Shown in pieces: positions 1 to 9,375 of a DNA stretch of 64,000 nt (position 1 is the stretch's first letter; each line of letters starts with the position of its first letter). A program made the translations under genes and the position numbers. The stretch comes from Streptomyces deccanensis (GTDB lineage Bacteria > Actinomycetota > Actinomycetes > Streptomycetales > Streptomycetaceae): NCBI RefSeq assembly GCF_022385335.1, contig NZ_CP092431.1, positions 3,224,001 through 3,288,000 of the forward strand, read 5' to 3'. The notes under the pieces are model-generated. The model had not been told where the DNA came from, searched no databases, and was given only the letters and a program-made list of their open reading frames with translations.

Positions 1-1
1 C

Positions 2-808
2 CTCGCGCCGCTCTGGCACCACGGTCCGACGATGTGCCTGGTCAACCATGTGCACACGGATCTGTGGAAGCAGCGGTTCGGCGGCCCGCTGGCACCGGCC
101 GCACGACTCGGCCGAAGACTCGAACACTGGTCCCTGACGGCCGCGCAACGCCGGAACCTGCTCGTCGCCGTCTCCTCGTCCACGGCCACCGCGCTCCGCT
201 CGATCGGCGTGGACCGGGAGCGGATACGGGTCGTGCACAACGGCGTCGAGGAACCCGGGCCGCGTGCCGACCGGTCCTCCGAGCCACTGTTCGTGGCGGT
301 GGGCAGGCTGGTCGAGTACAAGCGGATCGATCTGCTGCTGCGGCTCTGGGAACGGGTGCGGCCGGTCACGGGCGGACGGCTCGTGATCGTCGGCGACGGG
401 CCCGAGCGGGCCCGGTTGGAGGCGATGGCCGGAGCCGGTGTCGAGTTCGCCGGGCACGTCTCCGAGGAGGAGAAGCACCGGCTGCTGTGCGCGGCCTGGC
501 TGCTGCTGCATCCGTCCTCGGTGGAGGGGTGGGGGCTGGTCGTCACGGAGGCCGCCGTACGCGAGACCCCCTCGGTCGCCTTCGACGTGCCCGGGCTGCG
601 GGACTCCGTGGTCGACGGGGAGACCGGGGTGCTCGCCCGGGGGGAGTCGTCGTTCGCGGCGGCCTGGTGCGCGCTGGCGTTGTCGACCGATCGGCGGGTG
701 CTGATGGGGAAGGCGGCGCGGGAGCGGGCCGCGCATTACCGATGGGGGCACACGGTTCGGCAGTTCCGGGCGGTGGCTGCGGAGGCGGTGCGGGGTTGGA
801 CGCCGTGA
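2..808 (+). CDS. GT4-type glycosyltransferase, 5' end outside the window
   Basis: Transfers a sugar from an activated donor, presumably onto a cell-surface glycan intermediate in the cytoplasm. The open frame runs to the left edge, so the N-terminal acceptor domain is missing and an internal Met at position 32 is not trusted as the start. The visible part is the C-terminal GT-B Rossmann domain: VVHNGVEEP, then the VAVGRLVEYKRIDLLL strand-helix, LVIVGDGPE, and the donor-binding HPSSVEGWGLVVTEAA segment with the conserved Glu pattern of GT4 enzymes. Its TGA overlaps the GTG of the next gene, so the two are translationally coupled. Family assignment is firm; donor and acceptor are unknown. Confidence 0.88.
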   Translation, partial: LAPLWHHGPTMCLVNHVHTDLWKQRFGGPLAPAARLGRRLEHWSLTAAQRRNLLVAVSSSTATALRSIGVDRERIRVVHNGVEEPGPRADRSSEPLFVAVGRLVEYKRIDLLLRLWERVRPVTGGRLVIVGDGPERARLEAMAGAGVEFAGHVSEEEKHRLLCAAWLLLHPSSVEGWGLVVTEAAVRETPSVAFDVPGLRDSVVDGETGVLARGESSFAAAWCALALSTDRRVLMGKAARERAAHYRWGHTVRQFRAVAAEAVRGWTP

Positions 809-1641
809 GCGCGAAAGGGGGTGCCACCCGGGTGCGTTGGCGGGTGCGGGTGCGTCGTGGCTTGTCGCGCAGTTCCCCGCGCCCCTATCGGGGCGCGGCA
901 GTCGACGCTCGTTTGAAGGATCCCTCTTTTCGGCGCTCCCTCACCCTCTTCCGGGCCTTCATGCGGGAGCAGGACGATCCCGAGTACTGCTACTCCCTGC
1001 TCGCCCGGGATGCCGTCGACCAGGTCGAGGCGTACCGGGGCGGGCCCGTCGACGGGCTGACCGTCGTCGATGTCGGCGGCGGGAGCGGGTACTTCACCGA
1101 GGAGTTCCGGCGGCGCGGGGCGCAGGCCTATCTCTTCGAGCCGGATCTGCGGGAGTTGGGGACGAAGCCGCCGGACGGGGCCGTCGTCGCCGACGGGTAT
1201 CTGCTGCCGCTGGCCGACGGGGTCGCGGACGTCACCTTCACCTCCAACGTGCTGGAGCACGTCGCCGATCCGCCGACCTTCATCAGTGAGCTGGTCCGGG
1301 TCACCCGGCCCGGCGGGCTGATCTACGTCTCGTTCACGAACTGGCTGTCCCCGTGGGGCGGTCACGAGTGGGCGCCCTGGCACTACCTGGGGGCGGAGCG
1401 GGCGCGGGCCCGCTATCGGCGCCGTACGGGTAAGGACGCCAAGCACACCCTCGGCGAGAACCTCTTCGCCGTGCACATCGGACGCACTCTGCGGCAGGTG
1501 CGCGACCGGGACGACGTGACGGTCGTGTCGGCGCGCTCCCGCTACTGGCCGTTCCTCGCGGAGACCGTCGTGAAGGCGCCGGGCCTGCGTGAGTTCGCCA
1601 CCTGGAACCTCCTCCTCATCCTCCGGCGGTGTCCACCATGA
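805..1641 (+). CDS. SAM-dependent class I methyltransferase
   Basis: A 278-residue soluble methyltransferase. Motif I is VVDVGGGSGYF, followed by an acidic residue (LFEPD) and the post-motif SNVLEHVADP, as in Methyltransf_11 enzymes. Its place between a glycosyltransferase and an AftD-like enzyme suggests it modifies a glycan sugar or lipid carrier (inference). The start is chosen at GTG 805 because it overlaps the upstream stop (GTGA). Residues of about 5-32 are encoded by an interspersed repeat (see 861-897), are rich in Arg and do not look like a methyltransferase N-terminus. A TTG at 913 just after the repeat is therefore a credible alternative start. The 3' end overlaps the next gene (ATGA). 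Confidence 0.85.
   Translation: MSAKGGATRVRWRVRVRRGLSRSSPRPYRGAAVDARLKDPSFRRSLTLFRAFMREQDDPEYCYSLLARDAVDQVEAYRGGPVDGLTVVDVGGGSGYFTEEFRRRGAQAYLFEPDLRELGTKPPDGAVVADGYLLPLADGVADVTFTSNVLEHVADPPTFISELVRVTRPGGLIYVSFTNWLSPWGGHEWAPWHYLGAERARARYRRRTGKDAKHTLGENLFAVHIGRTLRQVRDRDDVTVVSARSRYWPFLAETVVKAPGLREFATWNLLLILRRCPP
861..897 (-). repeat. Interspersed palindromic repeat, family A, copy 1 (inside the methyltransferase 5' end)
   Basis: The complement reads GGGGCGCGGGGAACTGCGCG followed by AC. The same 23-base core occurs in direct orientation at 24971-24993. Bases 880-897 form a hairpin of 7 paired bases (GCGCCCC / GGGGCGC, loop TATC). A GCACCCGCACCCGCC-like flank is shared by both copies. I recall this sequence as a common intergenic element of Streptomyces chromosomes; here it lies in the coding frame. 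Confidence 0.75.
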
Positions 1642-4600
1642 CGAGCACGGTCCAGGCTCCACCTCCCGCGCCGGTACGGCCGCCGGGCACGACCGAGGGA
1701 CCCCCCGAGGGCCCTCGGTCGCGGCGCTGGCTGCTGGGGTTCTGGGCCGTGGTGTTCGTGCTGCTGGTCGCGGCGCAGCCGGGGCGGCAGACCTTCGACA
1801 CCAAGCTCGGGGTCACCACCGATCCCTGGCAGTTCGTCTCCGACCTCGGCCAGCTGTGGCACGACCGGGGCGGGTTCGGCGGCATCGCGGACCAGTACGT
1901 CGGCTACCTGTGGCCGATGCTGCCGTACTACGGGCTGACCGATCTGGTCGCGCTGCCGGTGTGGCTGGCGGAACGGCTGTGGCTGTCGCTGATCGTGTCG
2001 GTGGCCTTCTGGGGTGCGCTGCGGCTGGCGGAACGGCTGGGCGTCGGGAGTTCCGTGTCCCGGCTGCTGGCCGCCGGCGCCTACGCGCTCTGGCCCGTGT
2101 TCACGACGGTCGTGGGGTCGACCTCGGCCGCCGCGCTGCCCGGGGCGTTCCTGCCGTGGGTGCTGCTGCCGCTGACGAACGAGCGGTACAGCGCGCGGGT
2201 GGCGGCCCTGCGGTCGGCGCTGGTCATCCCCTTCATGGGCGGTGTCAACGCCTCCGCGACCCTGGCCTCGCTGCTGCCCGTCGGGCTGTATCTGCTCACC
2301 CGGACGCCGGGGCCCCGACAGCGGAGGCTGATCGCCTGGTGGGTGCCGGGGGTGATCCTGGCGACCGCGTGGTGGGTGGTGCCGCTGCTGCTGCTCGGTT
2401 TCTACGGGGAGAACTTCCTTCCGTACGTGGAGAGTTCACAGACCACGACGGCCACCATGTCGGCCACCGAGGCGCTGCGCGGCGCCGGGAACTGGGTGGC
2501 GTATCTGAACTTCGGTGAACCCTGGCTGCCGGCCGGCTGGTCCGTCGCCGCCTCCGTGCTCGTGATCCTGTCGTCGGCGCTGGCGGCGGGGCTGGGGCTC
2601 GCCGGGCTCGCGCGACGGGACATGCCCGAGCGGCGGTGGCTGGTGCTGACCGTGCTGGTCGTCGCGCTGGTCACGCTCGCCGGGTACGGCGGTGTGTTCG
2701 GGGCGCCCTTCCACGGAGTGGTCCAGGACTGGCTGAACGGGGGCCTCGCGCCCTTCCGCAACATCTACAAGTTCCAGACCGGGCTGGCCCTCGCGCTCGT
2801 GCTGGGGCTCGCGCATCTGGTGGGCGTGGCCGCGCAGGCGCACGGGGCCCGCCCGGTGCGGGGGCGGCGCTTCGCACCGCTGATCGCCGCCGTGCTCGTC
2901 GTCCCCGGGCTGCTGTGGCCGTACCTCAACGGGTCGGTGCTGCAACCCGGTTCGTTCCGGGAGCTGCCCAAGTACTGGCAGGCGACGGCCGATTGGCTGG
3001 AGAAGTACTCGCCGGACTCACGGGCGTTGGTCGTGCCGGCCACCGCGCACGGCATCCACACCTGGGGCACCACCGTCGACCAGCCCCTCGACGTGCTCGC
3101 CGAGTCCCGCTGGGCGCAGCGCGACTACGTCCCGTTCGGCACGCCCGGCAACCGGCGCGCGATGGACGCCGTCGAGCAGGCGCTGCTCACGGGCGCCGAA
3201 GTGCCGGGTCTCGCCGACTACTTGAGCCGGGCGGGCCTCTACTACGTCGTCGTCCGCAACGACCTGGACCCCGACCAGATCGGTGCCGTACCGACCACGA
3301 CCGTGAAGCGGACGCTGGAGCAGTCGGGGTACGAGCGGGTCACCGGGCTCGGGCCCGTCATGACCGGCGGACGGATCGCCGAGGACACCCCGCTGCAGGT
3401 CGAGGGCCTGTACGCGCGGCAGCGGGCCGTGGAGATCTACCGGCCCGCCGACGACGTGCCGCGTCCCGGGCAGGCCGGGCTGAAGGCGATCGCGGACACG
3501 GCCGTCGTCTCCGGCGGGCCCGAGTCGCTGCTGCCGCTGGCCGCCGACCCGGAGCTGCGCGACCGGGCCACCGTGCTGACCGGCGACAACCATCCCGGCC
3601 TCGGCACCCCGGCCGTCCAGGTGGTCGGGGACGGGCTGCGCCGGGCGGACACCCGGTTCGGCCTGGTCAACGCCAACACGTCGTACACGTACACGGCGGA
3701 CGAGCGGAACCCGAGCGGGAGCGTGCAGGACGCCGGGGAGAAGCCGAAGCAGATCCTGCCGGTGTCGGGACTCGACCATCAGACGGTGGCCGAGCTGCGC
3801 GGCGCCAAGTCGGTGACCGCGTCCACCAGCGGCAACTGGCTCTTCCACCTGCCACAGTACGACCCGGTGAACGCCTTCGACGGCGACCGGGACACCGCCT
3901 GGGCGGAGGGCGCGGCCGGGTCGGCGAACGGGCAGTGGCTGCGGATCGACTTCGACGGCGGCCAGGACATCCCGGCGACGTTCGAGGTCACCCCGCTGCC
4001 GCAGGACGGGGTGCGGTCGGCGCCCACCCGGATCAAGGTGGAGACCGAGCGGGGCTCGCGCTCCACGAACCTCCAGCCGGACGGCTCCACGCAGACCGTC
4101 AACGCCCGCCCCGGCGAGACGCGTTGGCTGAAGATCACGATCCTGGACTCGGCGGAGCGGCACACCGGGCTCGTCGGCGCGGGCTTCGCCGAGGTCGACA
4201 TCCCCGGCGTCAAGGTCACCCGGATGCTGCGGCTGCCGACCGACGCCCAGGGCTCCGGGGGCACGGCCGCCTCGGCCGAGGTGATCTCGCTGGCGCGGGC
4301 CGCCGACCCGACCGGCCTCTCCCCCACGGGCACCGAGCCCGGCCTGCACCGCACCTTCGCCACCGGCACGGCGGGCACGTACGAGATGAAGGCGACGGCC
4401 GTCCCCGTCCCGGGCGACGAGCTGGACAAGCTGCTGTACGAGGTGGCCCCCGACCAGCAGACCCGGATGACGGCGACCGCCGACTCCACCGCCTCGCTCG
4501 GGGCCGGGCTCTCGCCGCGCAACCTCACCGACGGCGACCTGACCACGGCGTGGATCGCGGGCGACGAGCCGACGATCCACCTCGGCTGGAAGGACAAGTG

Positions 4601-6122
4601 GCCGGTCGGCTCGCTCGTCCTGGCCCCGGCGGGCGGGCTGTCGGCCCGGCCGACCCAGGTCGAGATCAGCTCCCCGGACGGGGCCGTGATCGCCGCCGTC
4701 GACGAGAACGGCTGGGTGCGCTTCGACCCGATCAACACCGACCAGCTCGACATCACCGTCACCGAGACGGCCCCGATGACCGTCCACAACCCGGTCGCCG
4801 ACGACGACCTGCAACTCCCGGTCGGGATCACGGAGGCGTACGTCCCGGCCCTCGACCAGTACCGCACCCCGCAGCCCGCCCCGACCCGGGACTTCGAGCT
4901 GCCGTGCGGCAAGGGCCCGACGGTCGAGGTCGACGGCACGCTGTACGAGACGAGCGCACGGGGGACGGTACGGGACCTGGTGGAACGCCGTCCCATTGAC
5001 CTGACCCTCTGCCAGGACGAGCGTGCGGGCGGCGGGTTGGAGCTGGACGCCGCCGACCGGCACACCTTCGAGTCCGGGGACTCGGGCGCGCTGGCCGTCA
5101 CGACCGTGACGCTCACCCGGGGCACCGTCACCGAACCCGCCGTCTCCGGAAGGGACTTGGGCATACGGGACTGGCTCGGCGACCGTCGTGCGGTCACCGT
5201 CGGCGACGGTGCGGCGTCCTACCTGACGACGTACGAGAACTTCAACGACGGCTGGAAGGCCACGCTGAACGGGCGCGAACTGACCCCGGTCCGGCTCGAC
5301 GGCTGGCAGCAGGGCTGGCGCGTGCCCGGCGGCGCGGGCGGCACCGTCAAGCTGTCGTACGAGCCGTCCGTCACGTACGAGGCGGGGCTGATCGGCGCGG
5401 GTGTCGGCCTGGTGGCCCTGATCGGGCTGGCCCTATGGCGCCGGCAGGAGCCCAACCCGGACGAGCCGCAGCCGACGCCGCCGGGCCCCGGCCTCTGGCT
5501 CGGCACGATCGCGCTCACCCTCGTCGGCATCGTCATCGCGGGCTTCTTCGCCCTCCTAGTCCCGCTGCTGGCCCTCCTCGCCTGGAAGCGGCACACCCTG
5601 CTCGTACCGATCGCCTTCCTCGCGTTGGCCGGTGCGGGGATCGCGGCCGCGTTCGGAGCGGGGGAGCCGGTGGCCGCGGACACGGGCGCGTTCGGGCCCG
5701 TGGCCCAACTCCTCGCGCTGATCGGCCTGTTCGCGGCACTGGTGAGCGTGGGAGCGGACGTCGCCACCGCGCCGGAACGGCCGGGCGCGACCCGACAGTT
5801 CGAGCGCCCGCCGGGGGCGGAGGCACCGACGGAGCCGTTGCCGCAGCGACGACGGTTCGGCAAGACGCTGAACGGCGGGCCGGGCGGGGCGGGAGCGGGA
5901 GGCGCGGGAGGGGGCGGCGGCGGACCGGTCGCGAGCCCGACGATCTCGGCGCGCGGCCCGGCCGCCCTGCACGGAGACCCCGACACCCCGACCCGCCGCA
6001 TCCCCTTCACGAAGCCGAAGCCGAGCACGACACCGGTGGAGGACGGGGACGGCCGGGGTGCCGGCGGTACGGGAGGCGGCGGTACGGGAGGCGGCGGTAC
6101 GGGAAGGGGGGAGCCGGGATGA
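1638..6122 (+). CDS. AftD-like alpha-(1->3)-arabinofuranosyltransferase family membrane protein (DUF3367)
   Basis: A giant GT-C type membrane enzyme of 1494 residues, expected to use a lipid-linked sugar outside the membrane to extend a wall polysaccharide, as AftD does in mycobacteria. The N-terminal third holds about ten hydrophobic segments (first at residues 35-50). The early loop around residues 60-90, rich in Asp, Trp and Tyr, is typical of the family. The middle contains carbohydrate-binding-like modules: NAFDGDRDTAWAEG and NLTDGDLTTAWIAGDEP are two F5/8-type discoidin signatures. The C-terminus has further helices and a low-complexity Gly-rich cytoplasmic tail. ATG 1638 overlaps the upstream TGA; GTG 1629 is possible. 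The stop overlaps the next ATG. The Streptomyces substrate is not known to me. Confidence 0.85.
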   Translation: MTSTVQAPPPAPVRPPGTTEGPPEGPRSRRWLLGFWAVVFVLLVAAQPGRQTFDTKLGVTTDPWQFVSDLGQLWHDRGGFGGIADQYVGYLWPMLPYYGLTDLVALPVWLAERLWLSLIVSVAFWGALRLAERLGVGSSVSRLLAAGAYALWPVFTTVVGSTSAAALPGAFLPWVLLPLTNERYSARVAALRSALVIPFMGGVNASATLASLLPVGLYLLTRTPGPRQRRLIAWWVPGVILATAWWVVPLLLLGFYGENFLPYVESSQTTTATMSATEALRGAGNWVAYLNFGEPWLPAGWSVAASVLVILSSALAAGLGLAGLARRDMPERRWLVLTVLVVALVTLAGYGGVFGAPFHGVVQDWLNGGLAPFRNIYKFQTGLALALVLGLAHLVGVAAQAHGARPVRGRRFAPLIAAVLVVPGLLWPYLNGSVLQPGSFRELPKYWQATADWLEKYSPDSRALVVPATAHGIHTWGTTVDQPLDVLAESRWAQRDYVPFGTPGNRRAMDAVEQALLTGAEVPGLADYLSRAGLYYVVVRNDLDPDQIGAVPTTTVKRTLEQSGYERVTGLGPVMTGGRIAEDTPLQVEGLYARQRAVEIYRPADDVPRPGQAGLKAIADTAVVSGGPESLLPLAADPELRDRATVLTGDNHPGLGTPAVQVVGDGLRRADTRFGLVNANTSYTYTADERNPSGSVQDAGEKPKQILPVSGLDHQTVAELRGAKSVTASTSGNWLFHLPQYDPVNAFDGDRDTAWAEGAAGSANGQWLRIDFDGGQDIPATFEVTPLPQDGVRSAPTRIKVETERGSRSTNLQPDGSTQTVNARPGETRWLKITILDSAERHTGLVGAGFAEVDIPGVKVTRMLRLPTDAQGSGGTAASAEVISLARAADPTGLSPTGTEPGLHRTFATGTAGTYEMKATAVPVPGDELDKLLYEVAPDQQTRMTATADSTASLGAGLSPRNLTDGDLTTAWIAGDEPTIHLGWKDKWPVGSLVLAPAGGLSARPTQVEISSPDGAVIAAVDENGWVRFDPINTDQLDITVTETAPMTVHNPVADDDLQLPVGITEAYVPALDQYRTPQPAPTRDFELPCGKGPTVEVDGTLYETSARGTVRDLVERRPIDLTLCQDERAGGGLELDAADRHTFESGDSGALAVTTVTLTRGTVTEPAVSGRDLGIRDWLGDRRAVTVGDGAASYLTTYENFNDGWKATLNGRELTPVRLDGWQQGWRVPGGAGGTVKLSYEPSVTYEAGLIGAGVGLVALIGLALWRRQEPNPDEPQPTPPGPGLWLGTIALTLVGIVIAGFFALLVPLLALLAWKRHTLLVPIAFLALAGAGIAAAFGAGEPVAADTGAFGPVAQLLALIGLFAALVSVGADVATAPERPGATRQFERPPGAEAPTEPLPQRRRFGKTLNGGPGGAGAGGAGGGGGGPVASPTISARGPAALHGDPDTPTRRIPFTKPKPSTTPVEDGDGRGAGGTGGGGTGGGGTGRGEPG

Positions 6123-7678
6123 CGGCGTTGGACCGGCCCGCGCGGGACGAGGCCGCGCCGGGGCCCGTGCGGATCCCCTTCCCGGTGGTGGACGAGGTGT
6201 CACGCCACTGCCTCCAGGAGGAGGAACCCGAGACCGTCCACATCGAGGTCCACCTCCCCGGCCGGCTCGACCCCGACCGCCTCCGCACGGCCTTCGTCGC
6301 CGCGCTCCACCGCCACCCCCGCATCCTCATGCGCGAGGCCCCGGGCCACTGGTACCGGCGCCGCTACGAATGGGAGCTGACGGAGGAGCCGGAGGTCGAG
6401 GTGGTGACCTTCCTGCCGACCGGCCCGCACGCGTTGCGGGACGCCCGGACCAGAGCCCTGATCGAAGCACCCCCACTGACCCTCTCCCCACCGATCCGCC
6501 TGGAGGTGGTGGAGGGCGCGGGCCCGGCCGTGGGCAGCGAGGCGTCGGACGCGGTCGGCCTGACGGCAACTCGCCGCACAGCAACCCCCCGCCCGCCAGC
6601 GGCGTCCTCCCCCTCCCCCCTAGCTGCGGGCAATCGTGCCGCTGGGGCGGCACGGGTGGGCGCAGCGGCACCTCGTACCGCCGAGCAGCGGAAACACCCC
6701 CCGGCCGACCCCACCCCCGGGCGCCCCATAAGCACCGGCACCACCACCCCCGGCCCAAAACCCCCCGGCACCGTCCTCTTCCTCACCATCAACCACACCG
6801 CCCTGGACGGCCCCGCCTGCCTCCGCATCCTGGCCACCGCAGCGGAGCTGTACGGCGGCAAGGACAACGCCCCCACCGCCCCACCCGTCCGCCCCACCCC
6901 CGCCCAGGACGAACCACCCCCGGCCGAGACGGCACCCCCCTCCAACTGGTCCCGCCCCGCCCGCGTGGCCCCCGGCACCCCCGAACCCTCCCCCGGCAAC
7001 GGCCTGCTCGTCACCGAGCTCCCCGTCCCCCGCCGCCCGAAGTCCGCCCCCTACACCGTGAACGACCAGCTCATGGTCACCACGGCCCTGATGCTCGCCC
7101 ACTGGAACCGGGAACACGGCGCCCACCCCCGCCCCCTGCGCATCACCATGCCGGTGGACGACCGCCCGAGGGACACGGACATGCCGATAGGCAACGGCAC
7201 CCGTCTGGTGGAAGTCCCGTTCTCCCCGGACGAGTTGAGCCAGAACCACACCCCCCTCGCCACCCTCCTGCGCCGCACGGCCGACCGCACCCGCGCCCTG
7301 AAGTCCCTCCCCCGCCCCCAACTCGGCCACGGCGCCTCCCTGTTGACCGCCCCGGTGGTCCCGGTGTCGTGGCGTGCCGCGCTCACCCGGGGCCTGCGCC
7401 GGGCGGCCGCGCCCTGGACGTCGACCACCCTGCTCAGCAACATCGGCCGCGTCCCGTACGCGCTGGACTTCGGCGAGGAGGCGGGCCGCGCCCACGCCGT
7501 CTGGTTCTCGGCCCCCGCCCGGATGCCCCGGGGCCTCACCGTCACGACCGCCTCGACGGCGGGCCGCCTCCATCTGGCCCTGCGCTGGTCCCGGGCCCTG
7601 CTCAGCCACGGCGACGGCGCCCACCTGCGCGACCTCTTCGAGCACTATCTGCACGCGACGGAAGAGGACATCGAGTGA
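6119..7678 (+). CDS. Condensation-fold (CoA-dependent acyltransferase-like) protein with repeat-derived insertion
   Basis: A 519-residue protein with the two-lobed fold of NRPS condensation domains and acyltransferases. The active-site motif HHxxxDG appears as NHTALDG (around residue 223), keeping the second His and the Asp-Gly. Later motifs fit the family, e.g. RITMPVDDRP and LLSNIGRVP. The normal path from strand IRLEVVEG to LFLTINHTALDG is broken by about 85 low-complexity residues rich in Ala, Pro, Thr and Arg, part of which is a palindromic repeat at 6623-6671. The 5' end overlaps the AftD-like gene (ATGA) with an AAGGGGGG site upstream. It may acylate or assemble a glycan precursor; the first His of the motif is Asn, so activity is uncertain. 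Confidence 0.72.
   Translation: MTALDRPARDEAAPGPVRIPFPVVDEVSRHCLQEEEPETVHIEVHLPGRLDPDRLRTAFVAALHRHPRILMREAPGHWYRRRYEWELTEEPEVEVVTFLPTGPHALRDARTRALIEAPPLTLSPPIRLEVVEGAGPAVGSEASDAVGLTATRRTATPRPPAASSPSPLAAGNRAAGAARVGAAAPRTAEQRKHPPADPTPGRPISTGTTTPGPKPPGTVLFLTINHTALDGPACLRILATAAELYGGKDNAPTAPPVRPTPAQDEPPPAETAPPSNWSRPARVAPGTPEPSPGNGLLVTELPVPRRPKSAPYTVNDQLMVTTALMLAHWNREHGAHPRPLRITMPVDDRPRDTDMPIGNGTRLVEVPFSPDELSQNHTPLATLLRRTADRTRALKSLPRPQLGHGASLLTAPVVPVSWRAALTRGLRRAAAPWTSTTLLSNIGRVPYALDFGEEAGRAHAVWFSAPARMPRGLTVTTASTAGRLHLALRWSRALLSHGDGAHLRDLFEHYLHATEEDIE
6623..6671 (+). repeat. Interspersed palindromic repeat, family B (inside the condensation-fold gene)
   Basis: Contains GCTGCGGGCAATCGTGCCGC, then GGCGGCACGGGTGGGCGCAGC. 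Bases 6636-6642 (GTGCCGC) pair perfectly with 6647-6653 (GCGGCAC) around a TGGG loop. I recall this string as a frequent interspersed element between Streptomyces genes. Here it is translated in frame (AAGNRAAGAARVGAAAP), interrupting a conserved fold. Confidence 0.7.
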
Positions 7679-8445
7679 TGCCGACCACCACGTCCACCAC
7701 TGCGTCCACCACGACAACAGCGGCCCGGCGCGGGGGACTTCGCGACTTCTACGAGGACCCGTCCGTCCCCGTCGCCTCCGGCACCCCGCGCAGCCTCGCG
7801 CAGGCCCGCATGCTGGCGGCCGCCCTGGGCCCGGCGGCCCGTACCGGCCCCCGTACGATCCTCGACATCGGCTGCGGCGACGGCACGGCGGCGGCCACCG
7901 CCGCGCCCCTGCTCCCCGGCCACCGCATCATCGGCGTCGACTGGTCCCAGGACGCCCTGCGCCGCGCCCGCACCCGGGTGCCGTACGCGATCCGCGGCGA
8001 ACTGGCGGACGGCGGGCTGCCGTTGCGGTCGGAGTCCGCCGACGCGGTGCTGTTCAGCGAGGTCATCGAGCACCTCGTCGACCCCGACTCGGCCCTCGAC
8101 GAGATCCGCCGCGTCCTGCGCCCGGGCGGCCATCTGATGCTGTCGACGCCCAACCTGGCCGCCTGGTACAACCGCGCCCTGCTCCTCGCGGGCGTCCAGC
8201 CGGTGTTCTCGGAGGTGAGCCTGCGCGGTATCCACGGCCGCCCGGGGACGGAGGTCGTGGGCCACCTGCGGCTCTACACGGCCCGCGCGCTACGGAGGTT
8301 CGTGGCCGCGTCCGGCTTCGAGGTCGTCCGGCTGCGCGGGGCGCCCTTCCACGGCGTACCGCGTCCGCTGCGCCCGCTGGACCGGCTGGCCTGCGCGGCC
8401 CCGTCGGCGGCGTCGATCCTGCTGCTGCACGCGCGGAGGACGTAG
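7678..8445 (+). CDS. SAM-dependent class I methyltransferase
   Basis: 255 residues with a clear Methyltransf_11 core: motif I ILDIGCGDGT, acidic residue in IIGVDWS, motif II region DAVLFSEVIEHLVDP, and RRVLRPGGHLMLSTPN. The C-terminal third (LRLYTARALRRFVAASGFEVVRLRG) resembles methyltransferases acting on lipid-linked sugars or quinone-like lipids, but the substrate cannot be read from sequence. ATG 7678 shares its A with the TGA of the preceding gene, so translation is coupled. A Thr-rich N-terminal tail (TTTSTTASTTTT) precedes the domain. Confidence 0.85.
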   Translation: MPTTTSTTASTTTTAARRGGLRDFYEDPSVPVASGTPRSLAQARMLAAALGPAARTGPRTILDIGCGDGTAAATAAPLLPGHRIIGVDWSQDALRRARTRVPYAIRGELADGGLPLRSESADAVLFSEVIEHLVDPDSALDEIRRVLRPGGHLMLSTPNLAAWYNRALLLAGVQPVFSEVSLRGIHGRPGTEVVGHLRLYTARALRRFVAASGFEVVRLRGAPFHGVPRPLRPLDRLACAAPSAASILLLHARRT

Positions 8446-8448
8446 CCG

Positions 8449-9375
8449 ATGTGGTGGGGAGTGGCCGCGGCACTACTGGCGAACGCGCTGTACAGCACGG
8501 GATTCGTCCTGGAGAAACGGGCCCTCACCGCGATGCCGCAGGTGACGGTCCGGGAGCCGTTGAAACTGCTGCGGCTGGTCGTCGGCAGCCCGCTGTGGAT
8601 CGCGGGCTCGCTGTCGCTGGCCGCCGGGTTCGCCGCCCAGCTGGCCGTGTATCGCACGCTGCCGATCGCCGCCGCCCAGGGCATCTTCGTCTCGGGCCTG
8701 GTGCTGCTGGTCCTGCTGTCGGCGCGGCTGCTCGGGGAGGAGACGACGGGCCGGGAGCGGTACGCCCTCGGGGCCATCCTCGCCGCGCTGCTGATGGTGG
8801 TGCTGTCGCTGGACGAGGGCACCGACACGGTCAGCCGCGAGGCGCCGTACGCGCTGGTCCTCACGATCTGTCTGCCCGCGCTGGCGGCAGGGGTCGGGCT
8901 GTACCGGTCCGCCGAGCGGCGCGCACGGCACCGGCACCGGCTGCCGACCACGGGCGTCGAGTACGGCGTGGCCGTGGGCCTGCTGTACGGCGTCAGCTCG
9001 CTCGCGATCAAAGGCGTGTCGAGCTATCTGACGACAAGTTCGCTCGGGGACGCGGTCGTCGGCCTGCTGCGCTCCCCGTACCCGTACCTCCTGCTGTTCA
9101 CCGGCGCGTTCGGTCTGGTGATGTCGCAGGCGGCGCTCCAGCGCTGCCGGGCCTCGCTGATCGTGCCGGTCTGCACGACGGTGACCTGCCTGTTCACGGC
9201 CGTGCTCGGCACGCTGTCGTTCGGCGAGTCGCTGCCCGACGATCCGCTGCGCCTGACGCTACGGCTGTCGGGCACGGTCCTGGCGGTGGGCGTCCTGCTG
9301 AGCATGCCCAAGCACGACAGTCCCCCGCCGGCCTCCCCCTCCCCCGCACCCGCCAAGGAGTTGACCCCGCCTTGA
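8449..9375 (+). CDS. EamA/DMT-superfamily-like integral membrane protein
   Basis: A 308-residue membrane protein with about nine or ten hydrophobic segments in two half-repeats, the pattern of drug/metabolite transporter proteins and NIPA-like carriers. The first segment is WGVAAALLANALYSTGFVLEK; a charged RSAERRARHRHR linker sits in the middle at about residues 150-165. It starts 3 bp after the preceding stop within the glycan run, so a role in moving a glycan precursor or lipid across the membrane is a reasonable inference, comparable to small flippase-like DMT proteins in other glycan loci. Its stop overlaps a TTG start of the next gene. Confidence 0.75.
   Translation: MWWGVAAALLANALYSTGFVLEKRALTAMPQVTVREPLKLLRLVVGSPLWIAGSLSLAAGFAAQLAVYRTLPIAAAQGIFVSGLVLLVLLSARLLGEETTGRERYALGAILAALLMVVLSLDEGTDTVSREAPYALVLTICLPALAAGVGLYRSAERRARHRHRLPTTGVEYGVAVGLLYGVSSLAIKGVSSYLTTSSLGDAVVGLLRSPYPYLLLFTGAFGLVMSQAALQRCRASLIVPVCTTVTCLFTAVLGTLSFGESLPDDPLRLTLRLSGTVLAVGVLLSMPKHDSPPPASPSPAPAKELTPP

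Noticed and set aside
3018..5063. Long open frame on the minus strand (681 codons) opposite the AftD-like gene
   Set aside because: High-GC antisense shadow. The sequence is Arg/Val/Gly-rich without domains, and the plus-strand protein has clear family motifs.
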